NCBI GenBank assembly: GCA_033239525.1
Contig: BSYO01000011.1
Span: 11,683,078-11,747,077, forward strand
Reading direction: 5' to 3'
Source of the DNA: Nepenthes gracilis
Taxonomy: Eukaryota > Streptophyta > Magnoliopsida > Caryophyllales > Nepenthaceae
DNA length: 64,000 nucleotides
Numbering within the stretch: position 1 is the stretch's first letter; every line of letters begins with the position of its first letter. Positions 22,065 to 33,109 of the stretch are shown here, in pieces. The position numbers and the translations under genes were made by a program. The notes beneath the pieces are model-generated. The model had not been told where the DNA came from and did no database searches. It saw only the letters and a program-made list of their open reading frames with translations.

Positions 22065-22330
22065 ACAAACCTGCTGGATGCTGACTAGACAACTTGTGAA
22101 GGCCAAAACTGCAAGACTACTTTAAACAAACCTGCTGGACTGCTGACTGGACAGTTTGTGTAGGTCAAAACTGCCAGACTACTTTAAACAAACCTGCTGG
22201 ACTGCTGATTGGACAGTTTGTGAAGGCCAAAACTGCCGGACTACTTTAAACAAACCTGCTGGACTGCTGACTGGACAGCTTGTGAAGACCAAAACTGCCC
22301 GACTACTTTAAATAAACCCGTTAGACTGCT
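22065..22330 (+). repeat. 62-bp tandem array in LTR-A, four units plus a partial
   Basis: Units start at 22065, 22126, 22188, 22250 and 22312, each beginning ACAAACCTGCTGGA and containing AAAACTGCC and GACTACTTTAA. Spacing is 61-62 bp and units differ by a few bases. The array lies upstream of the TATA box, so it could act as a U3 enhancer-like array or simply mark slippage. Confidence 0.85.
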
Positions 22331-22479
22331 GATGTGGCAAAACTGCCGGGTTGCTTGAGGAAGCAAAACTGTGGCCCACTTTTGATGTAAGCTACCGAAC
22401 TGTTGGAAAAGAAAAATGCCAGCCTGCCTTTGATAAAAAATTCCGTGCTGATTATGTGAAGGAAAAATGTCAGAATGTT

Positions 22480-22990
22480 TTGTATGTGATGTGGCCGAAG
22501 TGGCTTTGTGTGCAGTGAGACCGGAATGGCCTTGTGTGCGAAACTAAGGCCGGAGTGGCCTTGTGTGCGAAGTGAGGCCGGAGTGAGGAGATAATGACCA
22601 GCCGAAGTTAATGAAGTTTATGGAGGCCGGAGTAGGAAGATGACCAGCCGTAGTGGTGGGAGGAATTGATGATGGCCTGATTTGATGGTTGACTGGGAAA
22701 ATAAGTATTTATTGGATTCAGAGATATTGACCGGAGTGTAACACTAACGACCGGATTTGAAAAAGTTGACCGGATTTTGTAGATATTGACTGGATTTAAA
22801 GATGTTGACCGGATTTAAAGAAGTTAACCGGATTTTGAAGGTATTGACCGAATTTTGATGGGTTGACCGGTTTTGAAAACATTGACCGAATTAGAAGCGA
22901 GAAAGCATTAACTGATTTTCGAAATAATGAAAGTTGACCGGCTCTAGGCAAGAAGGTTGACCGGCCTAAGTAAGGAAGTGACCAGACGAA
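22480..22990 (+). repeat. Degenerate CCGG-centred short repeats in LTR-A
   Basis: Two sets occur. At 22490-22580 units of about 28 bp contain GGCCGGAGTGGCCTTGTGTG. At 22690-22990 units of about 17-20 bp contain TTGACCGGATTT. Both are repeated many times with drift. The first set is shared with the LINE 3' UTR at 31600-32940. Confidence 0.8.
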
Positions 22991-23059
22991 ACCTGCAATG
23001 AATTGACAAATTTGATCAGAGTGGCTCACCTACTTCACTGACCGTCTGAAAGGAAGTAC

Positions 23060-23165
23060 CAAGTAGGTAACTTACCCCACTTACTCCCACCAAATCTCTG
23101 AGAAGAAGTATCAGATAGGTAACTTACCCCACCTACTCCACCGAACCCTTCCTCTTTATATACCA
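23060..23165 (+). promoter_or_regulatory. LTR-A promoter: paired palindromes and TATA box
   Basis: GGTAACTTACC occurs at 23066-23076 and 23118-23128, each followed by CCAC.TACTCC. A TTTATATACC TATA box lies at 23156-23165, about 30 bases beyond the second copy. LTR-C has the same paired arrangement at 40930-41045. The layout looks like a duplicated activator site ahead of a core promoter. Confidence 0.55.
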
Positions 23166-23569
23166 AGCTTCAGTTGAGGGGTGAATGAGTGTAGGCAAGA
23201 GAAAACCATAAGGAACGAAGAAGGAGAGAGTCTGTCGGAATGGGCGTTCAACAGTCAGGCAAGTGTACTTCGGACGTTACGTTTTCTATTTTTAAGTTCA
23301 TTTGCAAGAGCACTCACCTTTTGTTGATCATGTGTTTAATGCAAGCGTCCTCCCTATTTTTAAGGTTATGTTTTTAGTACAAGTATAACTAATAATGTTC
23401 AACTATTTCATGATATTCACGCGCATGAAGTTTGATTATTGTATGATTTAGATGATGACCAGTTATTTATTTATGAAAAAGTACCGGTTATTTCATGAGG
23501 TTTGGACGTCTTATTTAAATGCATGAAGTCTGGCCATGTTTTAAAATGCTCGGTTATTGTATGCGTAAA

Positions 23570-24065
23570 ATGACCTCCGGCACTTGTATGGTAATTTGAA
23601 ACTGGCATTTTCTCTTTGATTTTGAAATTGGCCTTGATTAGTAAAATAATTTGAAACCGGTCTTATAGTATAATTTAAAATCGGCTTAAGTAAATATCAA
23701 ACCGGCCATTTGAACATAAAATCAAGTTGGGCCCCTTTGCATGTTGAAATTGGAAACCAGCCCTTACATGTCTGAAATCAAAACCAGCTTGCATGTTGAA
23801 ATCGGAACCAGCTTACATGTTGAAATCAGAACCGACCTTTGCATGTTGAAATAGGAAACCGGCCTTGATGACGGATATATTTTGAAACCGGCTTTGACTT
23901 GTAAAAATGATAGATATTTTTTCAAAACCAGCTTTGATTTTAAAATCGGCCTTGTATCACAAGTTTGAAACCGACATTTGTACTATAATGTTGAAACCAG
24001 CTTTGTAATGTGGCGTATGAGTACTATGATTTGAAACCGGCCTGAAGTATATGATTTTTGAACTA
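23570..24065 (+). repeat. Degenerate repeats with TTGAAACCGGC in LTR-A
   Basis: Roughly 25-35-base units contain TTGAAA(C/T)CGG or AACCAGC, often with CATGTTGAAAT, downstream of the TATA box. They are probably within the transcribed part of the LTR. Confidence 0.75.
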
Positions 24066-24280
24066 GCCTTAAGATATCTGTAAACAATCTCTAAATGATT
24101 AATAGTGATATTTTCGACTGATATTGAAAATGGCTTTCAGTAAACGATAAGAAGAAAATATTTCTGTTTCTGTTATTGTGGACCCAGGACTGATATGCAG
24201 TCAGGTTAGGTTCTCTGGTATGCCTTAGAACATTATGGTGGTAATCGAGGATAACTCTATCCATGGAGTTATATGTGGTC

Positions 24281-24297
24281 CGCCCCTCCTCAGGGCG
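24281..24297 (+). promoter_or_regulatory. Conserved LTR hairpin module (CGCCC...GGGCG)
   Basis: CGCCCCTCCTCAGGGCG can fold with stem CGCCC/GGGCG. It lies in a block of about 200 bp also conserved in the nested LTR (55604-55619) and partly in the Del-1 3' LTR (61123-61139). Each is preceded by a TAATCGAGG-like or AATCAAGG-like phrase. Function unknown; an RNA element in the LTR transcript is possible. Confidence 0.55.
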
Positions 24298-25110
24298 TTA
24301 TAATAGGAGCGTAGTTTCTGTTCTGTTCTGGCCGGCGCCCCCTTGGATTGGGGAAGGATCTCGTGAGATGGGATCATCCGTTCTATTTATTACCATTGAT
24401 TGTGGGGAGATGTACACGATCTATCCTCGATTATTTGCCCCCTCCGTTAGTAGGGTCTACTAATAGGGTCCTTTACTGCTAAAAATAAGATTTCTCTAAA
24501 CTATGGAGGTAAGATCGACTTCTACTTTCTGAAACATGAGTACGTTGATTTCTTATTTTTGAAGCTTGATCGTTTTTATTTTTACATCTGTATTGTAATT
24601 CTACTATAAATCACTTCCTTGTGGCATTTATATCTTCACGTTCAACGGTATATGTTATATTGAGTTCTGTTCTGTATATATATTTTACTGCATACCTGCA
24701 TGTACCTTGTTCGACATTGACTCATTACTGTTTTTCCCCTCTAGAGAAGATTATAGAGTTGTGCCTGACGAGAAAGATTAGAGTTCAACCTAAAGGATTC
24801 CTGAAGATTTAAAGCACTTTTGAGTTATCGAAGGAAGCAGTCTCGATAAAATATGTATACGAAATTGTAATTGGACCATTACACCTATGTATGCATGAAT
24901 GAGTTTTTGGGTATGAATATGAATGCTTTAGCAGATTTTTAGATCGACTTCCGCTATATATTCTTATAGATATTTTATATGAGTCCTAGATGATATCTGT
25001 GATCCTATGTTTGCGTGATTAGTTGTGTGCATGTATCGAGTTACGGTACAGACTGTTTATTTCTGTCCTGACTGATGGGATCAATTGAAAAAAAAAAATC
25101 ATTCGTCACA

Positions 25111-25690
25111 ATTTCAGTGCCTACTGCTCGTAAGGGGAGCCTTTTCCTCTCTACATCCATGTCAAACTTGAGCCGTTGTAACCATGTAGGTTTTCACGGA
25201 GACTAACATCCTTAAGGACTTCAGTAGGTGCTAATGGACTACTTGGGAGTGGTTGCCTCCTCCTCCAAGAGAGGGTTTCACGTGCCCTTCCTTACATGAA
25301 CAACAAGGGCTCCTCGCACATTCCGATGGTGGTTTCATCCTTTCGATGGGGTGGTCAAGAAGGAGGTCTATCTCTTGCAATCATCTGTCCCGAAGACAAG
25401 TTGGAGGGTAGTAGCTGAGTCATTGCTCCATGTATCTTTATTTTCATTCATGTTGTACGTCCTCTATTAAAAAGTTTGTACTTTGTAAAATGAATAAAGG
25501 AACAAAACTATCGAGCATTGTTCATTCTTGTGTCACATGACTCCAATTTTCTTATTTATTGTGAATATTTGTCGTACTTGATTGTTGCTTTCTATTGTTT
25601 GGCGTCTGATAATAAACAAATAATAAACCTTTGTAACACAATTTTTAAATGTTGGTTGGTGAGGACAATTATTTTATGAGCTTAAAAATA
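25111..25690 (-). mobile_element. Tat-A internal sequence right of the solo LTR
   Basis: This starts with the right copy of the target duplication (ATTTC). The plus strand carries TGAATAAAGGAAC near 25490, a possible polyadenylation signal of a plus-strand (antisense) transcript, as in the equivalent place of Tat-C. No integrase domain is found between RNase H (right) and the polypurine tract (left), so integrase is deleted. Confidence 0.45.
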
Positions 25691-25699
25691 TTGCCGTAA

Positions 25700-26680
25700 T
25701 TTTCGGTCTGAATGGACAAGTGCCAAGGTAGTTCTCTCTGTATGTGAGTAACGGGTCTCAGTGTCTGTTAACATCTTACTGACATAGTATACTAGCCGTC
25801 ATATATCTGAATGTTCTTGGATCAAAACTGAACTGAATGCTGTCTTTGAAACAAAACAACCAAGTATAGATATAAATTTTCTCCTTGTTTCGATGAAGTC
25901 AATAGAGGTGGACTAGACAAATAGTCCTTTAACTCTTGGAAAGCGGTCTGGCAAGTTGTCCAGATAAAACCATTTACCTTGGTACCCCTAAAGCGTTAAA
26001 GAAGGAAAGATATTTTTCTGCTGACTTGGCTAGAAACCGTGATAAGGCTGCAAGCCTTCCAGTTAACCTTGGAAGTCTTTTACTGTCTCTAGTGGTACTA
26101 TATCTATTATGGCCTTTATTTTCTCAGAGTTGGTTTCATTCCACACGTGAGACTATGAAGCCCAAAAACTTTTTGGATGTTACTTCGAAAACACACTTAG
26201 TTGGGTTTAACTTCATTCGATATTTTCGGAGTATTTCGAAGGCTTTTTTTAAATCTTGGATGTGATCATATGTGATTTTGCTTTTCATAAGCATATCATC
26301 TACGTATACTTCTATTTTTCCCAATTTGAGCCTCAAATATTTTATTTACCAACCTCTAATACGTGGCTCTCGCATTCTTGAAACCAAAAGGCATCACTTT
26401 ATAATAATATGTGCCTTGGTTAGTCATAAAAGAAGTATGTTCCTCGTCCTCCTGGCTCATCTTGATCTGGTTATATCCAAAATTTGCATCCATGAAGCTT
26501 AGCAGTTCGTACCTAGCGGTGGAGTGCACTAAAGTATCTATTCTGGGCAGTGGGTAGCTATCTTTAGGGCAGGCCTTATTCAAATTGGTGAAATCCATGC
26601 ACATTCTCTATTTTCTATTACTTTTCTCACAAGCACTACATTAGAGAGCCAATCAGGATATTGGACTTCTCTTACAAATC
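25700..26680 (-). pseudogene. Tat-A reverse transcriptase and start of RNase H
   Basis: The minus strand reads, from right to left: VNARFVREVQYPDWL; MDFTNLNKACPKDSYPLPRID; ELLSFMDANFGYNQIKM; VMPFGFKN; then YVDDM at 26295-26306 with FEILRKYRMKLNP and KFLGFIVS. Further on come a LTGRLAALSRF phrase and LYLYLVV, the start of the Tat-type RNase H. These are diagnostic Tat-clade Ty3/gypsy blocks. A frameshift lies between 26336 and 26356, and RNase H stops near 25700. Confidence 0.9.
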
Positions 26681-27437
26681 TAGCATTAACCAACTTCTTC
26701 ATTTTCTCATGGATTACAATAAGTTTTTCTATGGAATGACTTCTCCGTTTTTGCCTAACTGGCTTATGATTAGGATTAAGTCCAAGTCAGTGGACGATTA
26801 AATCTGCTAGGATACGAGGCATGTCGACAGGAGACCAAGTGAATATATCCACATTCTATTTGAGAAAGGAAATAAGTTGATCTCGAAACTGCCAGAGAGA
26901 GAGCTTCCAATTTGCATATACTTCTCCGGATCATTTGGGTCAAGAAGTATATGTTTAGTTGCATCACCGAATTGAGACTGCTGCAATGTCAGTTCATCTT
27001 GATAGTCTAAGTCTTCAATTGGCCGTTCTGGAACTGTTTGAGTTACTTGTGTTAGGTAGTAGGAATGGCTAGTGATTTGGTCACCTAAGACTTAACCCAT
27101 CGCTTGAAGGTGTCAAAAATTTCATCTTTAAGTGAAAATGGATGTTATTGCCCCAAAGGTTGTTAAATAGGGCCGTCCTAAGATGCATTGTAAACTGAAG
27201 GCAAATCCACCACTAGAAAAGTAAGCGCATGAGTTCTGTTTTGGGATACGTTCCTAACGTGACTTCTAGTTGTATTGTTCTCTAGATAGAGACAGGTTCG
27301 TTGTTCAGTCCGTAAATGGGTCCATTTGCAGGTTTAAGTTGATTTTTCATTAATCCCAACTTAAAGAAGGCATCCATATAAAGTAAATTGCTACTGCTTC
27401 CATTATCAACGACGACTCATTTCAGTTGGTAATCAAC
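26681..27437 (-). pseudogene. Tat-A protease region
   Basis: The minus strand reads VVVDNGSSSNLLY with VDNGSS at 27393-27410, the Tat-clade form of the retropepsin active site. A TLGTYP strand and other fragments follow, with several stops. It separates gag (right) from RT (left), as in Tat elements. Confidence 0.75.
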
Positions 27438-29245
27438 TTAACCATTTGAAACGAGCATAGTTACTTCAAGTGGATCGGAATAGGGAACTTGTACATGGCT
27501 CATATCATTATCATCAAAACTGATTGTATCATTCCTATTTTCTACCCTTTGTCTTTTGTTTCCTACATTAGCCGCCCGGTTCGGAGTGTGCTTCTTTTGT
27601 GACATGGTTGATATCATGTCAACCACTCCTATTGCTACTCTGTTTCTTGGGCACTGTTGATCCTATTATTCTTCTCCCTCTTCTCTACTAGCTTTTCCTG
27701 GATTTTTTTACAAATTTATTGAGATGTCACTTTTTATGAGCTCTTCAATCTCTTTTTGTAAAGTCCTCCATTCAATCTCTTCAATCTCCACAGTATTTTG
27801 ACTGAATACCTCCTTCAAGATTCTTAACCAGTTTTGGCCGTTTCAGAAACCTCTCATCTTTTATCTCCATAAAAATATTTGTCCTGGAGCCATTTAGCAG
27901 GGTCATGTTCAATGGTTTATATTCTTTTTGAGCCCCTAGCTTAAACCTGGACGACTTCTTCAAGCTATGCAAGTCAATACAATCTCCGCTCCTTTTCTTC
28001 TCGTCTGGTCCGTGCTGTGAGCGATCATCTCGTCTTGGTTTTTTTTTCTTCGTTTACTTCTTCAGCCGCTATGTAAGTTCGAGTGATGGCCTCCGTTTGT
28101 GAAAACGTTCTAGGATCCTTATGCGCCAAATGCTTAAAGAAGTCACCAGACTCTAAAATATTCATAAATGTGTTCAATTTAATCTCATCATTAAACGGGA
28201 AATCCTCCTAGCTTCTGAAGTGAATCTACCCAAAAACTCTTCAAACTTTCCTTTAACCATTGCTTGATACGAGTCAAGTATCAAGGTTGTTTTTTGATCC
28301 TCCTACTAGAGGCAAATTGAGACAGAAAACAATATGCTAATTCTTCAAAGGACCAGGTCAAATTTGGTGCCAAACGATAGAACAAAATTTGAGCATCCCC
28401 CTTTAGTGTCAGGGGAAAACTCTAATACTTACTCATCTTGTCCAGTCCTTGAAAGCTTAAATTTGTACGGAAGTTGTCTAAGTGGTCTATTGGGTCACCA
28501 CTTCCATAGTAGACTTCCAAGGTAGGCATTTTGAATTTATGGGGAAGTGAACAAGTTTTGATCTCAATCGTAAAAGGAGACCTTCTCAAATCTATATAGT
28601 GCTCTTCTGCACTATCATCGAACACGCATTGGAAGACCTTCTCCGATTTTTCTTCTACATGAGGGATAGCAGTTGTTGCTGATCTTTTCTCATTGAGGTA
28701 ATCCCTCAACTCTGGATGGTTTGGCCGGTTAGAGTGACGACTTTCGTCAGCGGGTTGCATGTTGCATGATACCACATAGAGATTAGGAAGTCTCCATTCC
28801 TTTCTTGAATATCGAGGATTTTTCCGTTCGGGCTTTCTTTCCGTAGATCTCAAGCCCAATCGTCCTTCTAACTGAGAACGACTTTCTTCCCTATTGTTGG
28901 AATGTTCTCTTATTTGGTCAACAGGTTGCTCTCCATTTCTCACTAGGCATGTCCTTCTCTGGTTCTTTTTTTAAGTAGGAGTGCTTGCGGTTGAAAATTG
29001 AATTACTGGTGGGACTGCTTGTTTTTGTTGTCCTAACTGGGTACAAAGAATTTGAAATGCTTCAGCCATGTTCGCCATTTGTTCATTCATGGTTTCCATC
29101 AAAACCATCTGTTTATCTTCCCCATGACTACCCGCTATAGGGTCGTTGCCAGAGGAAGTAACATCTCTGGGTGCGTTAGTGTGACTTCTGGTGTTTACTA
29201 TAGTTTAATGTGGTGGTTAGTAGGCTTTTCGTTCAAAATTTTTTC
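27438..29245 (-). pseudogene. Tat-A gag
   Basis: The largest open piece (28422-28943, 173 codons) has KFKMPTLEVYYGSGDPIDHL and NFRTNLSFQGLD, the classic Tat/Ogre gag core. Further left, in shifting frames, FEEFLGRFTSEARRISRL, then PLNMTLLNGSRTNIFMEIKD and the acidic linker SFDDNDMSHVQVPYSDPLEV before protease. It would form the capsid and bind RNA. It is interrupted by frameshifts. Tat-B gag at 49220-51450 is colinear. Confidence 0.85.
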
Positions 29246-29259
29246 ACAAACGACGCCAA
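29245..29259 (-). promoter_or_regulatory. Tat-A primer-binding site
   Basis: The minus strand TTGGCGTCGTTTGTG immediately follows the LTR end TACGCATCA. It is close to the Tat/Ogre primer site TGGCGCCGTCTGTG, with differences that are C-to-T or G-to-A type changes. Confidence 0.8.
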
Positions 29260-29821
29260 TGATGCGTACCAGGATTCAGATTTGTGACGAATCTTGACCA
29301 CACCTTACTTGTAAGTAAAATCTCCATAACGTCTTTGATGATTCAAGACCTGCGCATCACAACTAAACTAAGGATCGGAGGTCAATTGGGGCTTGTCCCC
29401 CGAAAAACCCTCCGACGCTCAAATCAATTCTCATTTAAGAATAAGGAGAGAAAAAAATCTTAATGACAGAAATGAGATTTCAATCTTATGGTTCGTGCTC
29501 CCTCTCTCTTTTATATCTTGTCTGGATATCCCTTTTTTTCCGAATTTGTGACGTTACTATGGATAAGATTAACTAGATCGGACTAATTGTAGCGGTTAAT
29601 TATAGGAGTTCTGCCTTCAGGAATCCAATTGAAGCAGTTAAGGTCTCCGGAATTCAAATGAGTGATTAGGATCTCCGAAATTTAACTGTAGCAGTAGCAG
29701 TTGAAGCGCCAGAGGAATGGGATGGGCCTGTGTTCATGGGCTTAAATGTTGTCCAGTTTATTTTGTATTATGGACTTGGTAGCCTTTCTTTATGTAAACC
29801 CACCAATAACAGTACCCATCA
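29260..29821 (-). mobile_element. Tat-A 5' LTR (562 bp)
   Basis: The minus strand starts TGATGGGTACTG at 29821 and ends GGTACGCATCA at 29260, next to the primer site. The ends are TG...CA within a short inverted terminal TGATG...CATCA. The start resembles the Tat-B LTR (TGATGGGTATTG). The 5 bases outside it are AGTCT, but no matching duplication was found because the other element end is unclear. Confidence 0.8.
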
Positions 29822-30544
29822 AGTCTAATGATCTCAGGATCCTGAAGGAGGCATGCATGTAAGTAAAAGTTTAGATTATTAACTTTAAATTTAAGTATAT
29901 TTTATTAAACTATGAAAAGTACATATAATAATATTTTTTAACTTTTTAGATTGTTCAAATAAATGAACTTACATAAATGGGGTGAAGCTTGGTGTATTTC
30001 AAATATTAAGAAAATAATATTGCATATATTTGTTCATAAATTTATTAGAAAATATAAGAAAAAAATTCTTAAATTATTATAAGATAATTTCATTTTATTA
30101 CATGAATATTATTTATAGTTTTTTGGATTAATATAAATTTGATCTTTGTGGTAAAATTTTAGCCACTATGGTATATGATTTAGAGATAAAATTATATATT
30201 TTTATGACATAATTATTTATCACTAAATATATATTTTAGTGACATATTTAGTTAATCTTAGTAAATTTTTATGGTCATTAAAAATATATTTTAGTGGTAA
30301 AATTATTTTTTATCTTTACAGGGTAATATTTAGCAGCGAAATACTTTCGTTACTAAAAAACTCTTTAGCGACAAAAAAAATCAATTCGTCACTTAAGTAT
30401 TTAGTGATAAATTTTTAGTGATGATCTAGTAACGAATTTATATGTCGTTATTAAATCTTTTAGTGAAAAATTTATAATTAATAATGAAAAAAATATTTTT
30501 TCACCAAAAAATAAAATTTTTATAGTGAATTAAGTTATTACTCT
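29822..30544. other. AT-rich spacer with TTTAGTGAC/GTCACTAAA-type repeats
   Basis: From about 30150 the words TTTAGTGA, TTAGCGAC, CGTCACTT and CGTTACTAAA recur in both orientations. A related TTTCGTCACTAA occurs at 33301-33312 beyond the LINE. Such words are typical of subterminal regions of plant DNA transposons or MITEs. No transposase or terminal repeat is seen. Confidence 0.4.
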
Positions 30545-30566
30545 TGTAAGTTCATATATTAAGCTA

Positions 30567-31418
30567 ATGAAGCTCCGTGTTACCCTTCGCATTAAGATTC
30601 GGCATCATATTGGTAACGGTGGTGACACCTTCCTTTGGCTTGATTCTTGGCATCCTCTCGGTTCGCTTCATGAAAGATTTAACGAGAGAATCAGGTGTAT
30701 CACAGGATTGCCTTTAGATGCTAAGGTCAAGGAAATCATCAGAAACGGAGACTGAAAATGGCCAAACCCTTTTGATATGGAGGTAGCTAGGATTTTGAAT
30801 AACATGCATTTATATCTCCCTGATCCAACTCGCAATGCTGTGGTAGTTTGGACTGTCGACCGTAGTGGGGTCTTCTCTTCAAAATCTACCTACGGGTTTT
30901 TCCGTGAACCGAAAGGCGTGGTGGAGTGGTTTAGCCTTGTCTGGGGCCCCATGATAATCCCAGCTCACACCTTTATTCTCTGACTGGCTATCCGTCAAAG
31001 GCTTAGCACTCTCGATAGGATTGACAATTACCTTCACATTCCTGCGTCATGTATACTCTGTTCCACCGGAAGGGAGTGTGGTGATCATCTTTTCTTTGAT
31101 TGCCCTTTCTCCTCGACTGTCTGGCGTCAAATGTGCCATAAGGCGGGGTGTAGCTGGCCTCACCCTAATTGGAATTCAAACATCTTGTGGGCAGCTAAAC
31201 GATGGAAGGGCAAAAACCTCAAAGCATACTCATTCCGTCTCACCCTTGCTGCTTCCGTCTATTTTATCTGGAAAGAGAGGAATCATCGTATGTTTAAGGA
31301 TTCGAGGGCTCTTAACGAAACCCAAATGGTTACCCAGATTTCTGTGGTAGTCCGGGGAAAGATAGAGGCATCCCATAGTGCCGTTATAGTACAGGATAGG
31401 CAGATTTTGGAAAGGTGA
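30567..31418 (+). pseudogene. LINE-1 ORF2 C-terminal part with zf-RVT domain
   Basis: This is a single reading frame of 284 codons with only two stops (30753-30755 and 30981-30983). It begins IGNGGDTFLWLDSWHPLG, the usual segment after the plant LINE RT. It then has the zf-RVT pattern: SGVFSSKS, LVWGPMIIPAHTFIL, RLSTLDRI, CILC and HLFFDCPF with VW. The C-terminus holds YFIWKERNHRMF. The endonuclease and RT domains are missing through 5' truncation. Intact ORF2 performs target-primed reverse transcription. Confidence 0.9.
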
Positions 31419-33099
31419 AACATTCCTAGTTCAAACTTGCATTCGGATGACTGGATTTCCGGTTGACAATTGGATGGTTTGCTGGTGTGCTTTTTTTTGG
31501 TAGCTCGAGCGACTGATGCTGTGCTGAGGCCGGTGTGCTTTTCTTTTCTGGTGACTTTGCGTTTTAAAAAAAAAAATCGGTGTGCTTTTTGCTGGATGGA
31601 GCGTTTTTATTAGACGGAGTGCTTCTGTTATCCTTGGACGGAGTGGCTCTATTCTTTATCTAGAGCCTTATATCCGGAGTGCCCTATTGTCCTTTTAAAG
31701 GACGGAGTGGCCTTGTTTCCTTTTCGGAGACCTTTATCCAAAAAAAAAAAATCGGAGTGCTTTTTGCTGGTTTTATTGGACGGAGTGCTTCTGTTATCTT
31801 TGGACGGAGTGGCTCTATTCTTTTATCCGGAGCCTTATATCCAGAATGCCTTCTTGTCCTTTTAAATGACGGAGTGGCCTTGTTTCCTTTTCCGGAGACC
31901 TTTATCCAACAAAAAAAAAAAAACCGGAGTGCTTTTTGCTGGATGGAGCGTTTTATTGGACGGAGTGCTTCTATTATCCTTGGACGGAGTGGCTCTGTTC
32001 TTTTATCCGGAGCCTTATATCCGGAGTGCCCTCTTATCATTTTAAAGGATGAAGTGGCCTTGTTTCCTTTTCCGGAGACCTTTATCCAAAAAAAAAAAAA
32101 AAAAAAAGAAGTCCCTGATGGCAGGAGTGCTTTATGTCTTTAAAGACGGAGTGACCTTTCGTCTTGTCGAGTCCGGAGCTCTAAAAGGATGGAGCACTTT
32201 GGTCCTTTTATCCGGAGTGTTTTTTTGCCGGAATCTTTCATTGTTTTACCCGATGTGCTATTTTTTGCCCTCTTAAAAGGCTGAAGTGGCTTTTTCAAAA
32301 AAAAAAAAAAAAAGAGTGTGTGTTTAATGCTCGCTTCTAGGCCGGTGTGATCTATCGTTCGAAGTTTCTGGTGCCCTAATAGTCGGTGTGCATTTATCCT
32401 TATATCCGCAGTGCCTTTGCGTTTATTGTCCTAATGCCTTAAATGGCCGGAATGCTTTTATCCGAACTCTAAAGGCAGGAGTACTTTATCTGGAGCTCTA
32501 AAGGCCGGAGTGCTTCCTTATACCGGAGCACCTCTTCGCTGGTTCTTTCCGGAGCCCAAAAAGGCCAGTGTACTTTTTTAATCCTTTATCCGGAGTAAAA
32601 AAAAAAGGTGACACCTTGAAGGCCGGAGTGCTTTTCTTTCACTAAAAGGCCGGAATGACCTTTTAGCGAGAATTTCCGGAGTCCCTTTGATTCTCTAATA
32701 GATCGGACGGAGTGCCTGTTCCTTGGTGGCCGGAGTGCTTTATGTTTCTTATCGGACGGAGTGACTATGTGCATTTTTTCGGAGTGCCTCTTTACCCTCT
32801 ATTGGACGGGGTTCTTTTTCACTTTGGACGGAGTGACATTTTTGCATTTTTCGGAGTTTCTTTGTTCCTTTAAAGGGCGGAGTGGCCTTGCTTATATCTA
32901 AGGATGGAGCGGCCTTGCGTGTGGTGTGGTCTGAGCTGATTTGAGATTGCCACGCTTGAATTTGTAATCCTGTTATTAATGACTTTCGTCATGGTTTAAG
33001 GGTCACCCTATTTCTATGTTCCATTTTCAAGTCGGCAAAACACTTGGTAATAAATATATGTTTGTACATTTTATAATTTTTAATACAATTAATTACTTA
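31419..33099 (+). repeat. LINE-1 3' UTR with tandem 170-180-bp units and CGGAGTG repeats
   Basis: Three units of about 170-180 bp lie between 31566 and 32107, each ending CCTTTATCCA plus an A run (A tracts near 31566, 31739, 31910 and 32088). Inside them, and on to 32940, the words (G/A)CGGAGTG(C/G)C, GGAGTGCTTTTTGCTGG and CGGAGTGGCCTTG recur every 15-40 bases. Open frames over this part are artefacts of the repeat. The family's UTR carries internal A tracts besides its terminal tail. Confidence 0.85.
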
Positions 33100-33109
33100 T
33101 CAAAAAAAA

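Larger units (their letters stand above)
21625..25110 (+). mobile_element. Solo LTR (family LTR-A), 3.5 kb, inserted in Tat-A
   Basis: It starts TGTAATATCCCGACTTTC and ends ATTCGTCACA (TG...CA). The 5 bases before (GTTTC, 21620-21624) and after (ATTTC, 25111-25115) are a target duplication with one mismatch. No internal coding region is present, so it arose by LTR-LTR recombination. It contains a 62-bp tandem array, CCGG-centred degenerate repeats, a TATA box at about 23156 with paired palindromes upstream, and a CGCCC...GGGCG hairpin at 24281. The start resembles LTR-C at 39577. Long LTRs of this kind fit Del/Tekay-type Ty3/gypsy. Confidence 0.8.
30545..33109 (+). mobile_element. 5'-truncated L1-type LINE (LINE-1)
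   Basis: It begins inside ORF2 near 30545-30567, continues through a long repeat-filled 3' UTR and ends TTACTTATC plus a poly(A) run at 33100-33109. The same 3' end is found at 51134-51147 and, as a stub, at 19978-20000. A clear target duplication was not found. Confidence 0.8.

Noticed and set aside
22065..22330. Regularly spaced repeats resembling a CRISPR-like array
   Set aside because: The whole 62-bp unit is repeated with drift and there are no unique spacers; it is a tandem array within a plant LTR.
31679..32276. Long open frames on both strands in the LINE-1 3' UTR, including one of 154 codons
   Set aside because: They follow the tandem CGGAGTG units and A tracts and are downstream of the ORF2 stop; the same bases are open on both strands.
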